A stretch of 64,000 nt of DNA from Clavelina lepadiformis (GCF_947623445.1 NC_135246.1:13871856-13935855), one strand, 5' to 3'. Shown: positions 12,019 through 25,669, numbered from the stretch's first letter. A program made the numbers and translations. Notes: generated by a model not told the origin, from the letters alone.

Positions 12019-15000
12019 TTACTCCATGAGAAGATTCATGAGCATCTTCTTGTAATCTCCGGAGCAGTCATCCGAAATATCCTGCCACAAACTCTTTCCA
12101 AACATTTCCTCATAGCGGTCTTTGATATTTCCCAAATCGATCTACACGATAAGTTCAACAAGCGATATGCAAAATGCAAACACACGTCATGCGAATCTTT
12201 CACCTTATCGAAACTTATTTCATTTCTCTTTTTCTTGGGTGTGGGTGATTTCTGTGATTACACTATAGGTTAACTTTCCTTACCTCAGACCTTCCAACTA
12301 CATGACGTATCAGTGCGTCATCGTCAGTTCCACATCCTCGAAGAGCGTCGTTTAGTTTTTGCGCATAGTAGCCGAAATGATCCTTGGCGATGTAGACGAT
12401 TGCTTTGTATGCATCATGGAGATTACCGGAGGTTTCGGCGTCGATGGCATCTTCAAAGCTGTTTCCAGCAATCTTTTAGAAAGTATACATACTACTATTA
12501 AAAAGATTTTAAAAACAGTGACTGTTAGTAAAATTATACTAAAAACATAATGTAGTTTTTCTTACCCCTTCGTATTTCTCGAATATGATTCTTAACTGCA
12601 GATAACTTCTCGTAGCAAGAACTTTGGTAAATTCGTCCTCGTCTGTTCCAAACCATCGGTTTTCACCGGCCTGTTCATGTTAAACATCGCTATTAATATA
12701 AACTGCAGAACAAAATAATCCACTAAAGTCAGTTTTCCATAAAGTTTGTTCATAAATTTATCTACGCAAAGAAGTAATCGAGGCTAAATGTATACATTAT
12801 CTAAGACTTAAGACAACATAATAACTGACATCATATATTGCTTGGGCATCTGCTTCTGCCTGGTCTTCGTCAATGTCGAAGAGTTCATCTCTTTCTGCCA
12901 GAACCACAGCCAGAAGAAGATTCTTGAAATCTCCAGATGTCTCATCTCTTAAGTCGTCGGCAAGACTTCTTTCGAATAACTCAGCATACGCAGCCTACAA
13001 AGGAATCGCATCATGAGCGGTATTGTGATTCATGTCAAAAAAATTAACAAGTCACTTTGTTTTTCATTTAATGAACTAGTTGTCAAAGCTATACCCGAAT
13101 CAAATTAATTTTTTCGTTTGATCTGGAGCATAAAATTTCGATGAGAACTTCATCATTCGTTCCTGGTCCACGCATTGCTTTTCTAAGCTGCTTGGCATCA
13201 TACACGACTGGTGGCTGATAAAATATTTAATCCCGTATGAAAATGAGAAAGCAAAATGAAGCGCAGATCTACTACAGATATCAAAGCTAAACAAGTTTGA
13301 GTGGCTTACATCCATTACTGCCAAGATCGTGTCTTCAAAGTCGCCTTTTAGCTCCTCCTTGAGGCGTTCCACCAGCTCTTCCCCGTACGTTTCTTCATAA
13401 CGTTGCTTTAAGATTTGACGTTGCAAGGTAGATCTAAGTGGAAAATTTTAAGATCTAAGTGGTTTCAACGTCAATGGCGCTTTGTACTGAATTATCAGTA
13501 AACAAATTTGTTTGACTTTCCAATACAAAGCCAGTAATTCCCAGGAATAGACCCAGCAATCTACATAACCACCGAAAATACCATTAACGCATGACAGTTT
13601 GTAAACTGATATGAAACCCTGTATGTCGTCCAATGTCAGCCGTGTGGCAGAGTATGGGTCGACGTGATTATCTTGTCAAATATTTGTCTGCTGATCGGAC
13701 GTTTTATTGACACTACTGTCCAACGTGTTTCACGGTTTGCACTGCGCCAAAACGACGCTTTCGAAATCATGTATTTATAGTCTACGTATACCGGCTACAC
13801 GTTGCTTAGTGCTTATCCTTATCTTTACATGTGGAGAAAAGTACCCGCTTACATTATATCAGCATTGCGACGGAAATTATATTATGTTACAATTTAGACT
13901 ACTTTTTTTATCTCATGCCAAAGGATAATAAATGTGTCATTCCCCAACAACAATTAAATAAATAAAACTTGTAAAACATTGAAAAGTTTTGAATTAGCAA
14001 AATATTGGAAAGATTGAGTAATTCGAAACTAAAACACCAGAACCACAGTAGATACCAACACCTGAAACGTCTGCAGTTAAAATGTGTGCATCTCCTCTAA
14101 CTCTAGTGTTTTTGTTTCGAATGATAAGTTTAAATTGCACATAAACGAGAAGTGTAACCTGCGAGTAAGAATTCTGATAATCGGCCGTTCGTTGGTACCA
14201 AGTCCATCCATTGCATCATGCAAACGTTCGCAATCCTGGTCTGGGTCAAAGTCGTCAGTAGCAGTAACGGTGGGCTGGAAAATAAGATGTTGTTACGTTA
14301 TTGATGCTTTTACTATTACAATATATTTGATCTTTTCATTTACATGGTTAATACATGGTTGGAAACGATATGATAAAAGACCGAAGAACAAGAGAGAAAA
14401 AAATAAGCAAATGAGTGAATGCGCGCTGGGCACACTAATACCCCTTATGGGGCAATGGCTGTGCGGGTTTAAACGTTGAACACGCCTAATACTTCCAATC
14501 GGCCTATCACGTGATCGTAAAGTACAGGCACTCAAATTTATTTACTTTGTCGTAAATCAATCAAGAAACCATGACATTTACTGGCGGATGATCAGCATGT
14601 ATGAAACACTTTCTTTTTCATTGCCTATACTTCATATGGTAAATTACTGAGCCAGACTATAGTCAACAGCATACCTCGCTTTCTGTTAATATTTAAACTC
14701 TTATCTGTCACGTACGCAACCGGTCTGACGTAATTTTTGTCGGAACTGGATTTCAAGTAATCAAATAGATATATGACTTGCTCTGCCTATCACTTTGATC
14801 AAGAACAGGCTTCATTTTTTTAACTGAAATTATTCTGCCGTTTCATTTTCTGCCGTTTCATTTATTCACATCTAATCTCTCGTTCTTAATATTGTTTCTT
14901 TAGATTGACTTATTCCCACGCAATGTGGAGCTATTTTACATTCTGCAACTATAAACTATACAGTTGATCTATTACTCGCTCGTGAAAACGATTTCTAAAG

Positions 15001-15243
15001 ACCGTAATTTTGCAAAATTGTACAGGAAGTTTTCATAATAACCAAAGAAAGTTCACAGCTAAATTGAGTACAAAAACAATATCGGTAGAATAGCTTAAAT
15101 TTAATTCCGATTTGATTTAAAATAGTAAAGAGTGAGAAACAAATGGTTGTACGTATAGGGTACATTATATCAAACTGTTTGTTTATAAAAATACAGCAGT
15201 ATAGGCCTATAACATTTTTTACCGTTGCTTCTAAATTTCCCAT
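12019..15243 (-). CDS. Annexin
   Basis: Calcium-dependent phospholipid-binding protein of four annexin repeats. Exons in transcript order: 15223-15243 (MGNLEAT, start tentative), 14159-14274, 13310-13433, 13095-13214, 12830-12994, 12566-12670, 12284-12472, 12019-12141; they total 963 bases, so 320 residues, the usual annexin core length. Repeat 1 has MDGLGTNE...KGDFE and repeat 2 has MRGPGTND...SGDFK. Repeat 3 has RWFGTDED, and repeat 4 has LRGCGTDDD...SGDYKKML just before the stop. These G-x-G-T plus acidic-residue pairs are type II calcium sites, apparently present or partly present in all repeats. The N-terminal tail is very short, so binding-partner regulation by a long tail is unlikely. 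The first exon is only 21 bases, chosen because its ATG and GTAAAA donor give phase 0; another start is possible. The paralogue (A1-A13 type) cannot be assigned. Confidence 0.9.
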
Positions 15244-17097
15244 TATCTTGTCTGAGGCGTAAGCTGATGAAGAATCAATATAAGTGTAAAATGTAACTCT
15301 CTATGCTGTTAGAAGATGCTCTCTCTAAGCGTTATACGAGCGCAATGAAGAAAAACGTTTTAGTTAGGGCGTGTGCGCTATACTTCGTTAATGATTAAAT
15401 TGCTTCACTTTGTTTTTCCTAAATGTATTCGTTCGGAAATAGCGAACGATACGTGACGATTTAGTAAAAATTTGAGTATAAAACAAAAGTCCAAGAAATT
15501 ACATCACACCTATTTTTTGTGACTATAAAACAAATGGGTCTTATTTCCAGTAATTTGTTTAGGTTGTAGTTTAATTACTAATTCCTGATACATGTGCAAA
15601 ATGGTTTTTAATTCAAGTCATATAAATTTATTAATTTAAGCATATCTACGTCACTAGGCTGTCTTATTGGCTTATTTCATTAGTTAGTTAGCCTAAGTGC
15701 CAGATCTGCGACAGACATCGGCGATCATGGTCCTTCTCTTTGTGGTTGTTTCTGTTATTGCCAGTTCCCGGCTTATTTTGTAAGCAACCATTTTTTTAAA
15801 GGTGTGATTTTGCAATGATTTTGCGTAAATCGTTCCAAAAGCAGTAATACTATAGCCTCTAATTACCTAAATATATATCAAGACTATATAGGCTATAAAG
15901 ACTACATATGAAAGCTCGATATAAAGACTATGGTAATACATTAGAATTTTAGCTCGCATAAAAAATTATAATGGTTTTATGCAGCTAAGAGGTTCTTATG
16001 AAACAATTATAGCTTAACCATAATATTTTTGTTTCCGTTTTGTGAAAACTTTTGCAGACATTAAAGTTCGCCTATAACGACATCGCCTACATCTATACAT
16101 AACGTCGATTCGGGTAGCCTATATAACGTCATCCTCTTTTCGTCATCAGATGTATTTTGTTCGTTTATAACGGCCATCGACATCGGAAATATAAACACTG
16201 TTTATATTATACTTGTTTATTTATAAATTTAAGCAGTGTTTATAATTCCGATGTCTATGATAATGGCACTCTACCCCGTCACCTTTGTCACAAACCGTCA
16301 TTATCTATTACGTAATAAGCAGTGCTGCACAAATTACATTTAACTGTTTCTTTAACAAGCAGTTCGTCAAAAGATTCTCGGAGAGCCTCATTACTCACCG
16401 GAGGGGGGGGGACCACAATTCTATAAATTCAATTCGTCATTTTTTATAAGCAAAGAGTATGAGGAAAAGTATCAAATTCAGCCGGCCCTGTAGCGTGTAC
16501 ATGTGCAGCAATGTCGATGTGCACAAATCGCACGCTCTTGCACATAGCACTCATTTTCTCACACACGCATGAAAATATCTGCAAAAACAAAAATATATTC
16601 CAAACATAGAGTAAAGATTACTGAAAACATTAACTCTTCACCAATTCGTTGGATGTTATGTTTTCATTTTAGGACTTTTTCGTATTTTTTTATTGTTTGC
16701 TCAGCGTTTGGTTTTAGCATTGTCTACGATCTGTACAATATTTATCTTTACAATTATAAATCTTTGCAATCAGATGCCCCAAAATCTTGCAATTTAAAAA
16801 AAAATCTAAGTGGGTCGATAATTCCCGTTGTCAAGTAGAAGAAAAATCTTGCCACTCAGAACCTAACTAAGAAAGGGCCTGTCTGTAGACTATCATCACA
16901 AAGTTTTAGTCTTGGAAATAAATCCCTAATTATTTCCATGCCATACCATACCAATGTGCAGTTAAGCTAGTTGATTATAAGACCGTATCTAATGTATTTC
17001 TATTACCATAAACTATTTGAAGAATAACAAATCTTGATTGACATTTAACAGGAAGTATAGTAGCCTATCAGAGTACATCGTGAAGTTTTTGTCAAAG
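15244..17097. other. Intergenic, one inverted repeat, no gene
   Basis: AT-rich spacer between the annexin 5' end and ELAC1, which are transcribed divergently. It holds the hairpin at 16176-16258 and a G run near 16404. The open frame at 16569-16838 is compositionally biased and not supported. Confidence 0.45.
16176..16258. repeat. Imperfect inverted repeat (hairpin)
   Basis: The 25-base arms at 16176-16200 and 16234-16258 match at 23 of 25 positions in inverted orientation, around a 33-base AT-rich loop. This could be a very short MITE or a structured RNA; no clear target duplication was seen. Confidence 0.6.
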
Positions 17098-20000
17098 ATG
17101 GATGTTTCTTTTTTAGGAACTGGTTCAGGTTATCCAACACCATGCAGAGGTAAGGAGAGGTATTTCAAGATTAAACCTAGTTTTTCTAATTTTATTTCAG
17201 TTCCTGACAGTGTCACTCAATGCAGCCAGTCTGTTCACCACACACTTCGTTTATTACGTCCTAATCTGGCAAGTTCACTGCAGAAACCACTCCATCACAG
17301 AAAATTGCATGTGTCAGTCAAACACAACAGAAATTGCACATTCCACTAGTTTTGTTTTGCAAACATTACTCTCACCCTTACACTGGTTTGTATTTCGTTA
17401 GAGCTGCACACCAAGATAAATTTTAAATATACTTTTTGCACACATAGCTTTATAAAAGCTTTAATTTCTGGGCTTAATAAATAGTCGCTTAATAGTCTAA
17501 ATTTACCCTATCATATAAGATATTATATCCAGGCAATTTCACCAGCTACTCCTGCGTAGTTCTCTATAGTAACAAAATGTTGATAAAATTGTTTAAAGAG
17601 TTATATTTCAAGTAATGGCAAGATTTTATTTAGTTTTAGTATGAATAAAATACACTCTCATCTCATCAGCTTTGGCTCTTGGTAAAAACTGGGACTAACG
17701 TCGGAATAATCCACTTTGTGGAGAGATACGTAAACCCACTTGCAGATTTATTTTTAAATCTCTCGTGAAAGTAAAATTGCTACGCTAAGTAATAACTGTA
17801 CATTATCAAAAAGAATATGTAAAATGTGTTACATTAAAACTTTCCTGAAATTTATTTCTGGTACGATATTTATATTGTTGCTGTGATTTATTTCATTATA
17901 TAACTGTATCAATTCAAGTATAGCTTATGCATACTCTATTGCTTTATTGTGTATGGTTAGGATGGCGAACACAGTAGATAGCCACCGTCAAGTGTCAAAA
18001 GTATTTTTTGTAAAAAAGTAGTTTTTGTTGTTTTGCGGTAGAGTAATGATTGGTTTTTGTTTTTAGGTGCGTCTGCAATTGCACTGCGATATGAAGGAAA
18101 CGTTTGGTTAATTGATTGTGGAGAAGGAACACAAACACAAATTATGAAGTTAAAATGTATCAGGCCTGGCAACATGACCAAAATATTTATCACACATTTG
18201 CATGGCGATCATATGTTTGGTCTTCCTGGTAATAAGTAGCTTTTTGTAATAAAGAACAAATTCCAGATACCAAGAAAAAACCTGTAAATTACAAACTAGG
18301 CATTATGTTGATTGATTAAAGCAGTGGCAATGTTGAATAAATTTAATTAAGTTGCTCATCAGTATTTTTCATGTGAATCTTCAACAATTTATTGGAAACA
18401 CTACGAACAGTCATTTGTAGAGAACAACACAAGATGTTTTGATAGGGTTACTGTGCACTATCTCCATGGCACATAAACCACCAGATGGAATTACTCTGAG
18501 TGATGATCTGGGAAGTGATGGTCAAGCAACAAATAACTCAAAGACAATTGAAATATTTGGACCTGTTGGGTTACGGCGGTAAAATATTTCTGTTCAGGGA
18601 ATCACACTGCACTAGAAAGCACAATGACTTATGTAACGACCAACAGTTGACTTGTTACTCTTGGAGCTTTGAGATTTGATTTTCTGCTGTTGTAGATTTA
18701 TAAGAGAAGCACTAAACTTGTCTCGTTCAGCTTTGTCATTCCAATATGTGGTGCATGAACTTGTGCCAGAAAAGGATCAGTATAATGCAGCAAAATCAGG
18801 CGATCCCAGCTGGGATAAATGGAATCCTGACCATCTTGCAACAGGTATACATTTGATTTTGTCAAGATAGTAATAATATGGTTGGTTATGCTACCTACTC
18901 AGGAGTAGACAAAAGTTTATAGTCAAAATATGAGCAAATTGTATTGCTACGCCAATGTAGCTGATAATGCTGGGTACTTTTTTCCATTGCTACAAGGAAA
19001 ATATTAACTTAAGCTCTGGATATGTCCTTTTTACTCTATATAAATACTTTGAATTTACTTCAATGTTTTTCTTGTCTCCATAGTTCACAATATGCAAAAT
19101 TGCCAATTTGCGCATAGCCAAAGATGATCTATCTTTTACAACTTTAGTGAGGCAATGTGCACTTTATGTTGTCCATTTACATCAGGTCCTCTGCATCCAA
19201 GTGAATTGGGATCTGGTCGCAACATATTCTTGGACAAAGCCCAGCAGCAATGGCATGTTTGCATGACAGATAAAATCACCGTAATAGCTGGACAGTTAAA
19301 ACATCGAATTCCCAGCTTTGGTTATGTTTTTATTGAAGGTTCAAAGCCTGGTAAATTAAATAGTGAGAAATTAATAGAAGCTGGAGTACCAAAAGGTATG
19401 TAAATAGATTGACACAACCTCATTATTATATTCTTAGATTAAATCTGCAATGCTTGTTGTCATAATGATTTAAAAAGTTGTGTTAAAATATAACTTGCTG
19501 TATTTAATGATGTCGAAGTTACTTTGAATTAAAACACATCTAGTGTTAAAAAGAGCAAGCTGCATAAGTTTTGTTTAAGACAAGTATAATGTATATATGT
19601 AAGAATTAAGTCATGGCAAAATAATTTTCTAAAAAAGGTCCTTTATTTGGAAGAATTAAAAATGGAGAGACTGTTACCCTTGATGATGGAAGAGTTTTAA
19701 ATCCTGCTCATTTTATTGGGCGTCCTCAACCAGGAAGGAAGGTATGTATTTTATATAGTGTTACATTTTTTGTTTGAAATCATGAGGGGAGCCGATGCTA
19801 CATAGACTGGTTCGTCCCCATTTCTGCGATTTTATGTTCATAGAAAATCAGTTCTTGAAATACTAGCTGTTGAACAACTTTGTTATTTTGATGGCTGCTG
19901 TTGTTATTAAGAGAACATCAAGGTTTTGATATAATCAACATTTTTTAATCTACCACTATCATATAAGAATTACCTTTGTCATTGATTTTGCAGGTTGCAG

Positions 20001-20618
20001 TTCTTCAAGATAGCTGTAATTCATGGTTTATGAAAAACATGTGTTACAAATGTGACATGTTGATACATGAAGCTACAAATGAGAACAGTCATCAAGAGCA
20101 GTGTGTTAAAAATGGGCACTCAACACCTGGGATGGCAGCATCTTTTGCCAGTGCAACAGAATCACGAATGCTGGTTTTAACACATGTCAGTCAAAGGTAA
20201 CATAAAAATTTATTATAAAATGTAATTGCAGTGAAACCTTTTTCATTTGATTTGAACGAGATTTTTCTGCTGAAAAAATCAGTTTAGAAAGAAAAATTAA
20301 ATGCTTACTTAAGCTTAATTACAAAGCTTAGAGCCATGTTGATTGTAGGAGTTGGTTACTGAAACTCTGCATTTACTATTTTATAAAATAATAATAAGGT
20401 AAATATTTTACTGCGCTTGCCCTTTAGTTGATTGAAATTTTTATTTAATTTTTTTTCAATGTTGTTGCAGATATAAACATCATATAACTCACGAAGTCGG
20501 AGATAATGATGTGACAACGGACGTTTTAGAAAAAGAAGCAAAAGACATATTTACTGGGCCAGTTGCAATTGCATATGATGGACTAGTGGTTAATGTAATG
20601 CGGAAAGCTGATCCTTGA
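17098..20618 (+). CDS. ELAC1: Zinc phosphodiesterase ELAC1 (short-form tRNase Z)
   Basis: Metallo-beta-lactamase-fold endonuclease of the tRNase Z family, which removes 3' trailers from tRNA precursors; ELAC1 is also linked to repair of tRNAs cut during ribosome rescue. Exons 17098-17149, 18067-18228, 18446-18578, 18696-18844, 19186-19395, 19638-19741, 19994-20196 and 20471-20618 give 386 residues, close to the human short form (about 363). Visible motifs in order are [14 protein letters not shown] at the N-terminus, the zinc-binding [13 protein letters not shown] (HxHxDH), [25 protein letters not shown] and LTHVSQRY. The N-terminal duplicated half of the long ELAC2 form is absent. The first intron is about 0.9 kb and the gene converges on MANEA. 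All catalytic and metal ligands I can identify are present, so it should be active. Confidence 0.95.
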
Positions 20619-20981
20619 TGTGAACTTATCGGTGGTAATAATCACAAATGTAATGACAGGATCGGCATAAATATGATGCTCCTGCGCTTTCTGTGACGTT
20701 AAAACACAGCACAGCGTCCTCATGAAAGTAAACGCAATAGTAAAATTGGATGTAGTTTGTATTGCTCAGAGAGTAAACAGCATCAAATCAGCAACAGTCA
20801 AAAGAATAGCAGGCTGGTTTTTCATATACATTCTATATACTTTTTGTAACTAATAATCTCAGTTTTCAAGTGCTTCATTCACCAACATATATTATTGCAC
20901 AACAAATGTACTGCAAACAAAATTTTTAAAATATTAATATAGTACTCAAAGCAAAATGATCCAAGTAAATGGTCAAGTGTT
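20619..20981. other. Convergent 3' ends of ELAC1 and MANEA
   Basis: 363-base gap between two stop codons on opposite strands, probably made of the two 3' UTRs. I saw no canonical AATAAA for either gene close to its stop. Confidence 0.45.
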
Positions 20982-23900
20982 TTAATGTTTCATGTCTGTA
21001 AATATTTCTACCCAGTTTCTTGTGAGATCAAGATAGAGATCTGGATTTTTGCCATAACTCTCATATTGAAAGGTACCAGATTTTGGTTTTCCTAAAATGT
21101 GGTCAACAAAGACGCTCTTTTCTGACATAGCTGGTTCAATTTGTGTTCCTTCATGCCATTCGTTAAAAGAGGTAATTGATATAAAGCTTGGTATATCTCC
21201 TTCCACAGCCTTTTTCCAACTGGTTTCGTAGTAATTTCCATTATCTCTGTGCTTGGTATTCTTGTCATTCCAAGGCCTTAAAATGATTTAAATATTTCTA
21301 CAGGTAGTGACAAACATTTTGTGTTTGGTGACACTGGGTCTGAGGTGTGATGCTAATAATGATGGACATACAGTATGCATATAAACATATACTAAATGTT
21401 TCTTGTTCCAAGCGGCTTAACATAATGGTTGTGAAATATGTACTACCTGACATTGGTGTCAATGTAACCAGGCCCGATACTTGGAATAAAAATTAAATTT
21501 TCGTCACGTGCATAAAGCTTAAGACTCATCCAATTTGCTTGTTTACTGCCATAAGTGAATCCAGATGAAGCAAAGTATGTGTAAAAACCATCAAATCCGG
21601 CCATTCTAATTGTCTCCCTGTAATATACAAGAGCCATGACTTTAGCTGAAGTAGTTGCAAGTACTTTGGATGGACCAATCAGGACCAAAACCCGAATAGA
21701 TTCGCTGATGTGAAGGATTCCGGAGAACATTGATACTAACAATGGTGAAACTGAAAACAATAATGCTTACAAATTTATCGACTTTGGTAAGAAATTATGA
21801 ACCAGTTTCCTGGCTCAGCTATAGTAGGGTCAACATTCCTTTCAATGAATTATTTACCTACCAATTTTTCTTTCTTGATTGCCATTTATACATTAATTTT
21901 TTAAACATCGCAATTTGTTTAAAGATTGTGTGATGTAACAAGCAAGATTTAGCACCATAAATGGTGTGAATGAGCAATAATTTTGTTACTAATGAACCAT
22001 TAGCTGCATTGGATGCTGCAACAATTTAATGTCTCTTAGTCCTTACTTGTGGGCTCTTTCAACAAATAATCCTATAACAAGAGCATCATATTCGGTGCCC
22101 CTTATGCTGTTTTTTGACTCTTTGTGAGTGAGTATTTTATTCCAATCCTCTGCTGGAGTAAGATAAGAATCATAGACATATACCAGTGGTAGATCACGAG
22201 CATTTACTGCTAATTGTCTTGGGTCTTTAGTTCTGTAGAAAGCCGGATGGCTTCCATACCTGTGACAATAGCAATCATGTTGAGTGACAGGCTTATGATG
22301 TTGAATAATAATATGGAAACTATAAATCTTAACTAAATTTCTGTGAAATTTTATGATTTATTGCTGAAAACTAGAATATTTAGTATGGTAAGGCAAACTT
22401 CATCCTCAGACTCAGGACAGTCTTTGCCCGAAGTAAACTTAGCAATGATTCCTCATCGCTCGATTTGTCTTTCTGCAAATTCCAATGGACGCACACATTT
22501 ATTCCTTGGTATACATTGTATCGCCCAAATGTGAAACTGTTCATCAGGGCCATTGAACATGAGCAAGCATTGCTCATACCTTGCCCAAAGGTGTTGTAGT
22601 GATCAAGGTCAGAAGGATGCCGAATTTATGTAAAACAAATTTATTGATTTTCGTTGGAACTTTTTACTTCACATTTTCGTTTATCCTTGCGACCTTGTTT
22701 AGTTTTCTTTGATCAGGTCTTTAAAATATTTTTATGTCATTCAGCCGACACCAAATGTTTGAAATAGTTTTGTTGTTTGTTGGCCTTCACATATTGAAAT
22801 TCTTGCTGGGAAGAACACTCAGCCTTCTCGAGGAGTCAGAGCATTCAGAACTTTCAGTTACCATAGTTTTTTCGAAAAGAAGCCACTGCTGCCACAATAT
22901 TACAGTGGTAGCGCAATCGAACCTGGGTCACAGCTATAAGAGTCAGGCACTCTAACCGCACTGCCACTGAGCCAACTTTTTCTAACGAAAGCACCCAATA
23001 TGCCAAGGATATGTTAAAGTTAACACAGAACAAATAATTACTGTTCAATAATATGTTTAAGGTCTTCTTTAACTGACGATGCATTTCTTCCAGCATAAGG
23101 TTCAATATGAAAGCAAACCTAAAATTTTGAATGCAAATTTTACCAAGTGGCAAATACTTTACAAAAAATTATAACACACTACAATTTCGTTATGTTAGAA
23201 AATAAAATACCTTTAAATTATATGCATTTGCAAGTTTTAGAAAAGAGTGTATAAACTGTTCAGATGCTGGAGAACCTTCTTCATCTGCCTTTTCAGGTGG
23301 GTACCAAGATAACACCAGAACACCTAAAAATAATTTATGTTAAACACCACTACAACTTATTTTGTTCTGATACAATGACAGTCAACTGTACATAAAAAAA
23401 TTGAAAACATCTTTATTCATTTCCTGCATTATCAAATGCTTAAATACCAATCTTTGCAAGAACAAATTGCTCCATATGCTTTCTTAAAAGCACTGGATCC
23501 CTGGAACTGTATGCGCCAAGCAAAGGATAGAAATTGGCACCTGTGTTACATAAGATTTACATATATACATAAATGAAAGTAACTACAAGTAAGCCAATGT
23601 TATTTAATCTAATAGACTAATATAAACAAAGTTTTCCAATGTATAACAAACACTTTTTTCAGTTGTAGTCAGTTATTGTTAACAACTAAATAAGCAGAAC
23701 TGCTTTTTTATATCTGGCTCTTGCATATTAAATTTAACCAATTGGCTATTGTTCTAGACAGATTAGACAATGATAACAAGCAAGTGAAGAAACATGTCTA
23801 CCTCGTAAGTCATAACACATACAATAGTTATGTTAAAACCTATTGTAAAAACCTATATCATCAGGAGGTTTATGTGTCTTTCCTGTTGCGTATAATTCAG

Positions 23901-24473
23901 ATATACGTTTTTCCCAGTGAGGTAGAAATGGATGATTCCAATGTGAATATTTTCCATCAGTTGCTTCATTTCCATACCAAGCATAATAAAACGCATGAAC
24001 ATTGTGGTTTACTTCCAGTTTTGGTTGCAGTTCATCATTGACCTGTGAGAACATATTCATCAATTTTTACCTAACCTTCAGTTACCCATATACCTACCTT
24101 CATATTTATTTGTCAACAATTTATTAAAAATAAATAACAAAAGACTGTATTGGCACTCATAAACAATAGAAGATTTAAACAAGATTGCAATGCACAAATA
24201 TAATTATATATATATCCCTTGTATAAAGTACACCTTGTTTCCAATCAAAATATTTTGCTGTTGCTTGGCTTCATTGGTATCAGCAGGAACAATTTCTGGT
24301 GGGGGAAACAACTTGTTGCTCATTTTTTCTGGGTGAATCCTCCCAGAAAGGTGATTAGGTTTTTTAGCGTCTGAGCTTTTGACATTTGAAGCTATAAACA
24401 CTAGAACCCCAAAGAAAATGAACAAGATAACGACAACAAGCACTGTATATTTTCTGGCATAAATTCTAACCAT
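20982..24473 (-). CDS. MANEA: Glycoprotein endo-alpha-1,2-mannosidase
   Basis: Glycoside hydrolase family 99 enzyme of the Golgi that cleaves the glucosylated mannose branch from N-glycans. Exons in transcript order: 24234-24473, 23853-24042, 23448-23540, 23211-23323, 23042-23118, 22047-22259, 21447-21617, 20982-21276; these total 1392 bases, so 463 residues, equal to the vertebrate length. The N-terminus is that of a type II membrane protein: a few residues, then one hydrophobic anchor (about residues 9-29), then a Ser/Pro-rich stem. Catalytic-domain landmarks are AFYYAWYGN, LSWYPPE, FHIEPYAGR, GFDGFYTYFASSGF, IPSIGPGYIDT and SFNEWHEGTQIE. The two glutamates of EWHE correspond to the catalytic pair of the family. 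A tRNA-like SINE lies in the intron between 22260 and 23041. The gene looks intact. Confidence 0.95.
22860..22976 (-). repeat. tRNA-derived SINE fragment in MANEA intron
   Basis: Read on the minus strand from 22976, the sequence begins GTTGGCTCAGTGG and goes on into a tRNA-like A-box region. A B box, GGTTCGATTG, lies at 22914-22923 with normal A-to-B spacing. The 5' and 3' acceptor arms do not pair, so it is not a working tRNA gene but the head of a tRNA-derived SINE. The distal end of the element is uncertain. Confidence 0.5.
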
Positions 24474-25247
24474 AGTTCCATCTTAGCTTATTCAAATAAA
24501 TGACAAAAAGATATATTCAGAGTAGTAGACCGAAATGTTGGATTTATAAAAATACCCATAAACTTTACCTGAAGGCATAACCTACACGTTTAGCAAATTG
24601 TAAGAAAACGTGGATAGGCTATCTATATGAAATATAACCACATGGGAGGTCCCATGTCATAGCCTACAAACCGCTTATACCTCGGAAATTCGTATTACAA
24701 TAATCACATTCTATTAGTATTTTTTTGCCATTAACTAAGGGGACAAAAAAGAAGTGCAAACTTTTAGATTACTCGGTAACTGACTGTCACCAAACCCAGA
24801 AATTGTATCAACAAAATAGCTACAAGTTGACTCCATAAGAAAAGTGCAACTTGCGGGTAGGCCAATTGGTAAAATAAGCTCGACCAAATCTGATTATCCA
24901 GATCATCCTTAATTTCTCGCAACTCCAAACCTATCATTTCAACAGCAATTCAAAATGAGAATGACTATTTACCATAAGTTTTTCACGCATCCTGTTCTTA
25001 AAAATTGGATAATAGGTTAGGAGAATTGGCGTGTAAAAAGTTGATTTTATAGTTATTCAATATTTCAAGGTTGTATTGGAGACTTGGAGTTAGATTTAGA
25101 TTAGAAGGAAGATGTAGGCTACTATGTTCACCATTTAAGTTAGGTTAACAAGAAACTGTGCAAAATAACTTCGAACATACGATTTTTTCTGATGAAATAG
25201 GGCGATCATTCAAGAAAAACTCACCTTTAAGCATACACCTAGGCCTA
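24474..25247. other. Intergenic, 5' flank of MANEA
   Basis: AT-rich sequence between the MANEA start codon and the MITE at 25248. No exon or clear promoter motif was seen. Confidence 0.4.
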
Positions 25248-25383
25248 CACTGTAAAAAATATTTTCTAATTATAAGTCAGTGAGACAATTTAGACTAACT
25301 ATAAGCCATACTTTTCGTTGGAAGACTAATTATTAGTCTCAATTGTCTCACTGACTTATAATTAGAAAAGATTTTTTACAGTG
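25248..25383. mobile_element. MITE with TA target-site duplication
   Basis: 136-bp foldback element. The arms 25248-25290 and 25341-25383 are inverted copies with 42 of 43 bases identical, starting CACTGTAAAAAAT. It is flanked on both sides by TA (25246-25247 and 25384-25385), as for Tc1/mariner-type MITEs. The near-perfect arms suggest a fairly recent insertion. It lies 81 bases left of the P-element target duplication. Confidence 0.85.
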
Positions 25384-25472
25384 TAATCTTCAGATCTTTG
25401 TCGACTTTGCTTTAAAATTGTTTTTCTAGTATGGGAAATCCCCATTTTTGTATGAATTTTTAAAGATCTAAC

Positions 25473-25504
25473 CATAGATATCCTATAAAACACTAGATCG
25501 CTCA
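25473..25504 (+). repeat. P element left terminal inverted repeat
   Basis: 32 bp, perfect inverted match to 30485-30516. The 8-bp target copy GATCTAAC precedes it immediately. Confidence 0.92.
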
Positions 25505-25669
25505 TCTTATAGTTTTCGACCAACCAAAAATGAAGCCAATTGAACAGATTTGGCGGGAACAGTAAGGGACCCAAGCTGGGCTTTGAACACGATTTTATAA
25601 GGCTTTTAAGCTGTTAGGTCCAACGTTAAATTGTGAGATTTCTTCGTCAATTTGTAATCTATATAAAAC

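Noticed and set aside
22895..22976. Possible functional tRNA gene on the minus strand
   Set aside because: A and B boxes are present but the acceptor arms do not pair and no proper anticodon stem forms; called a SINE instead.
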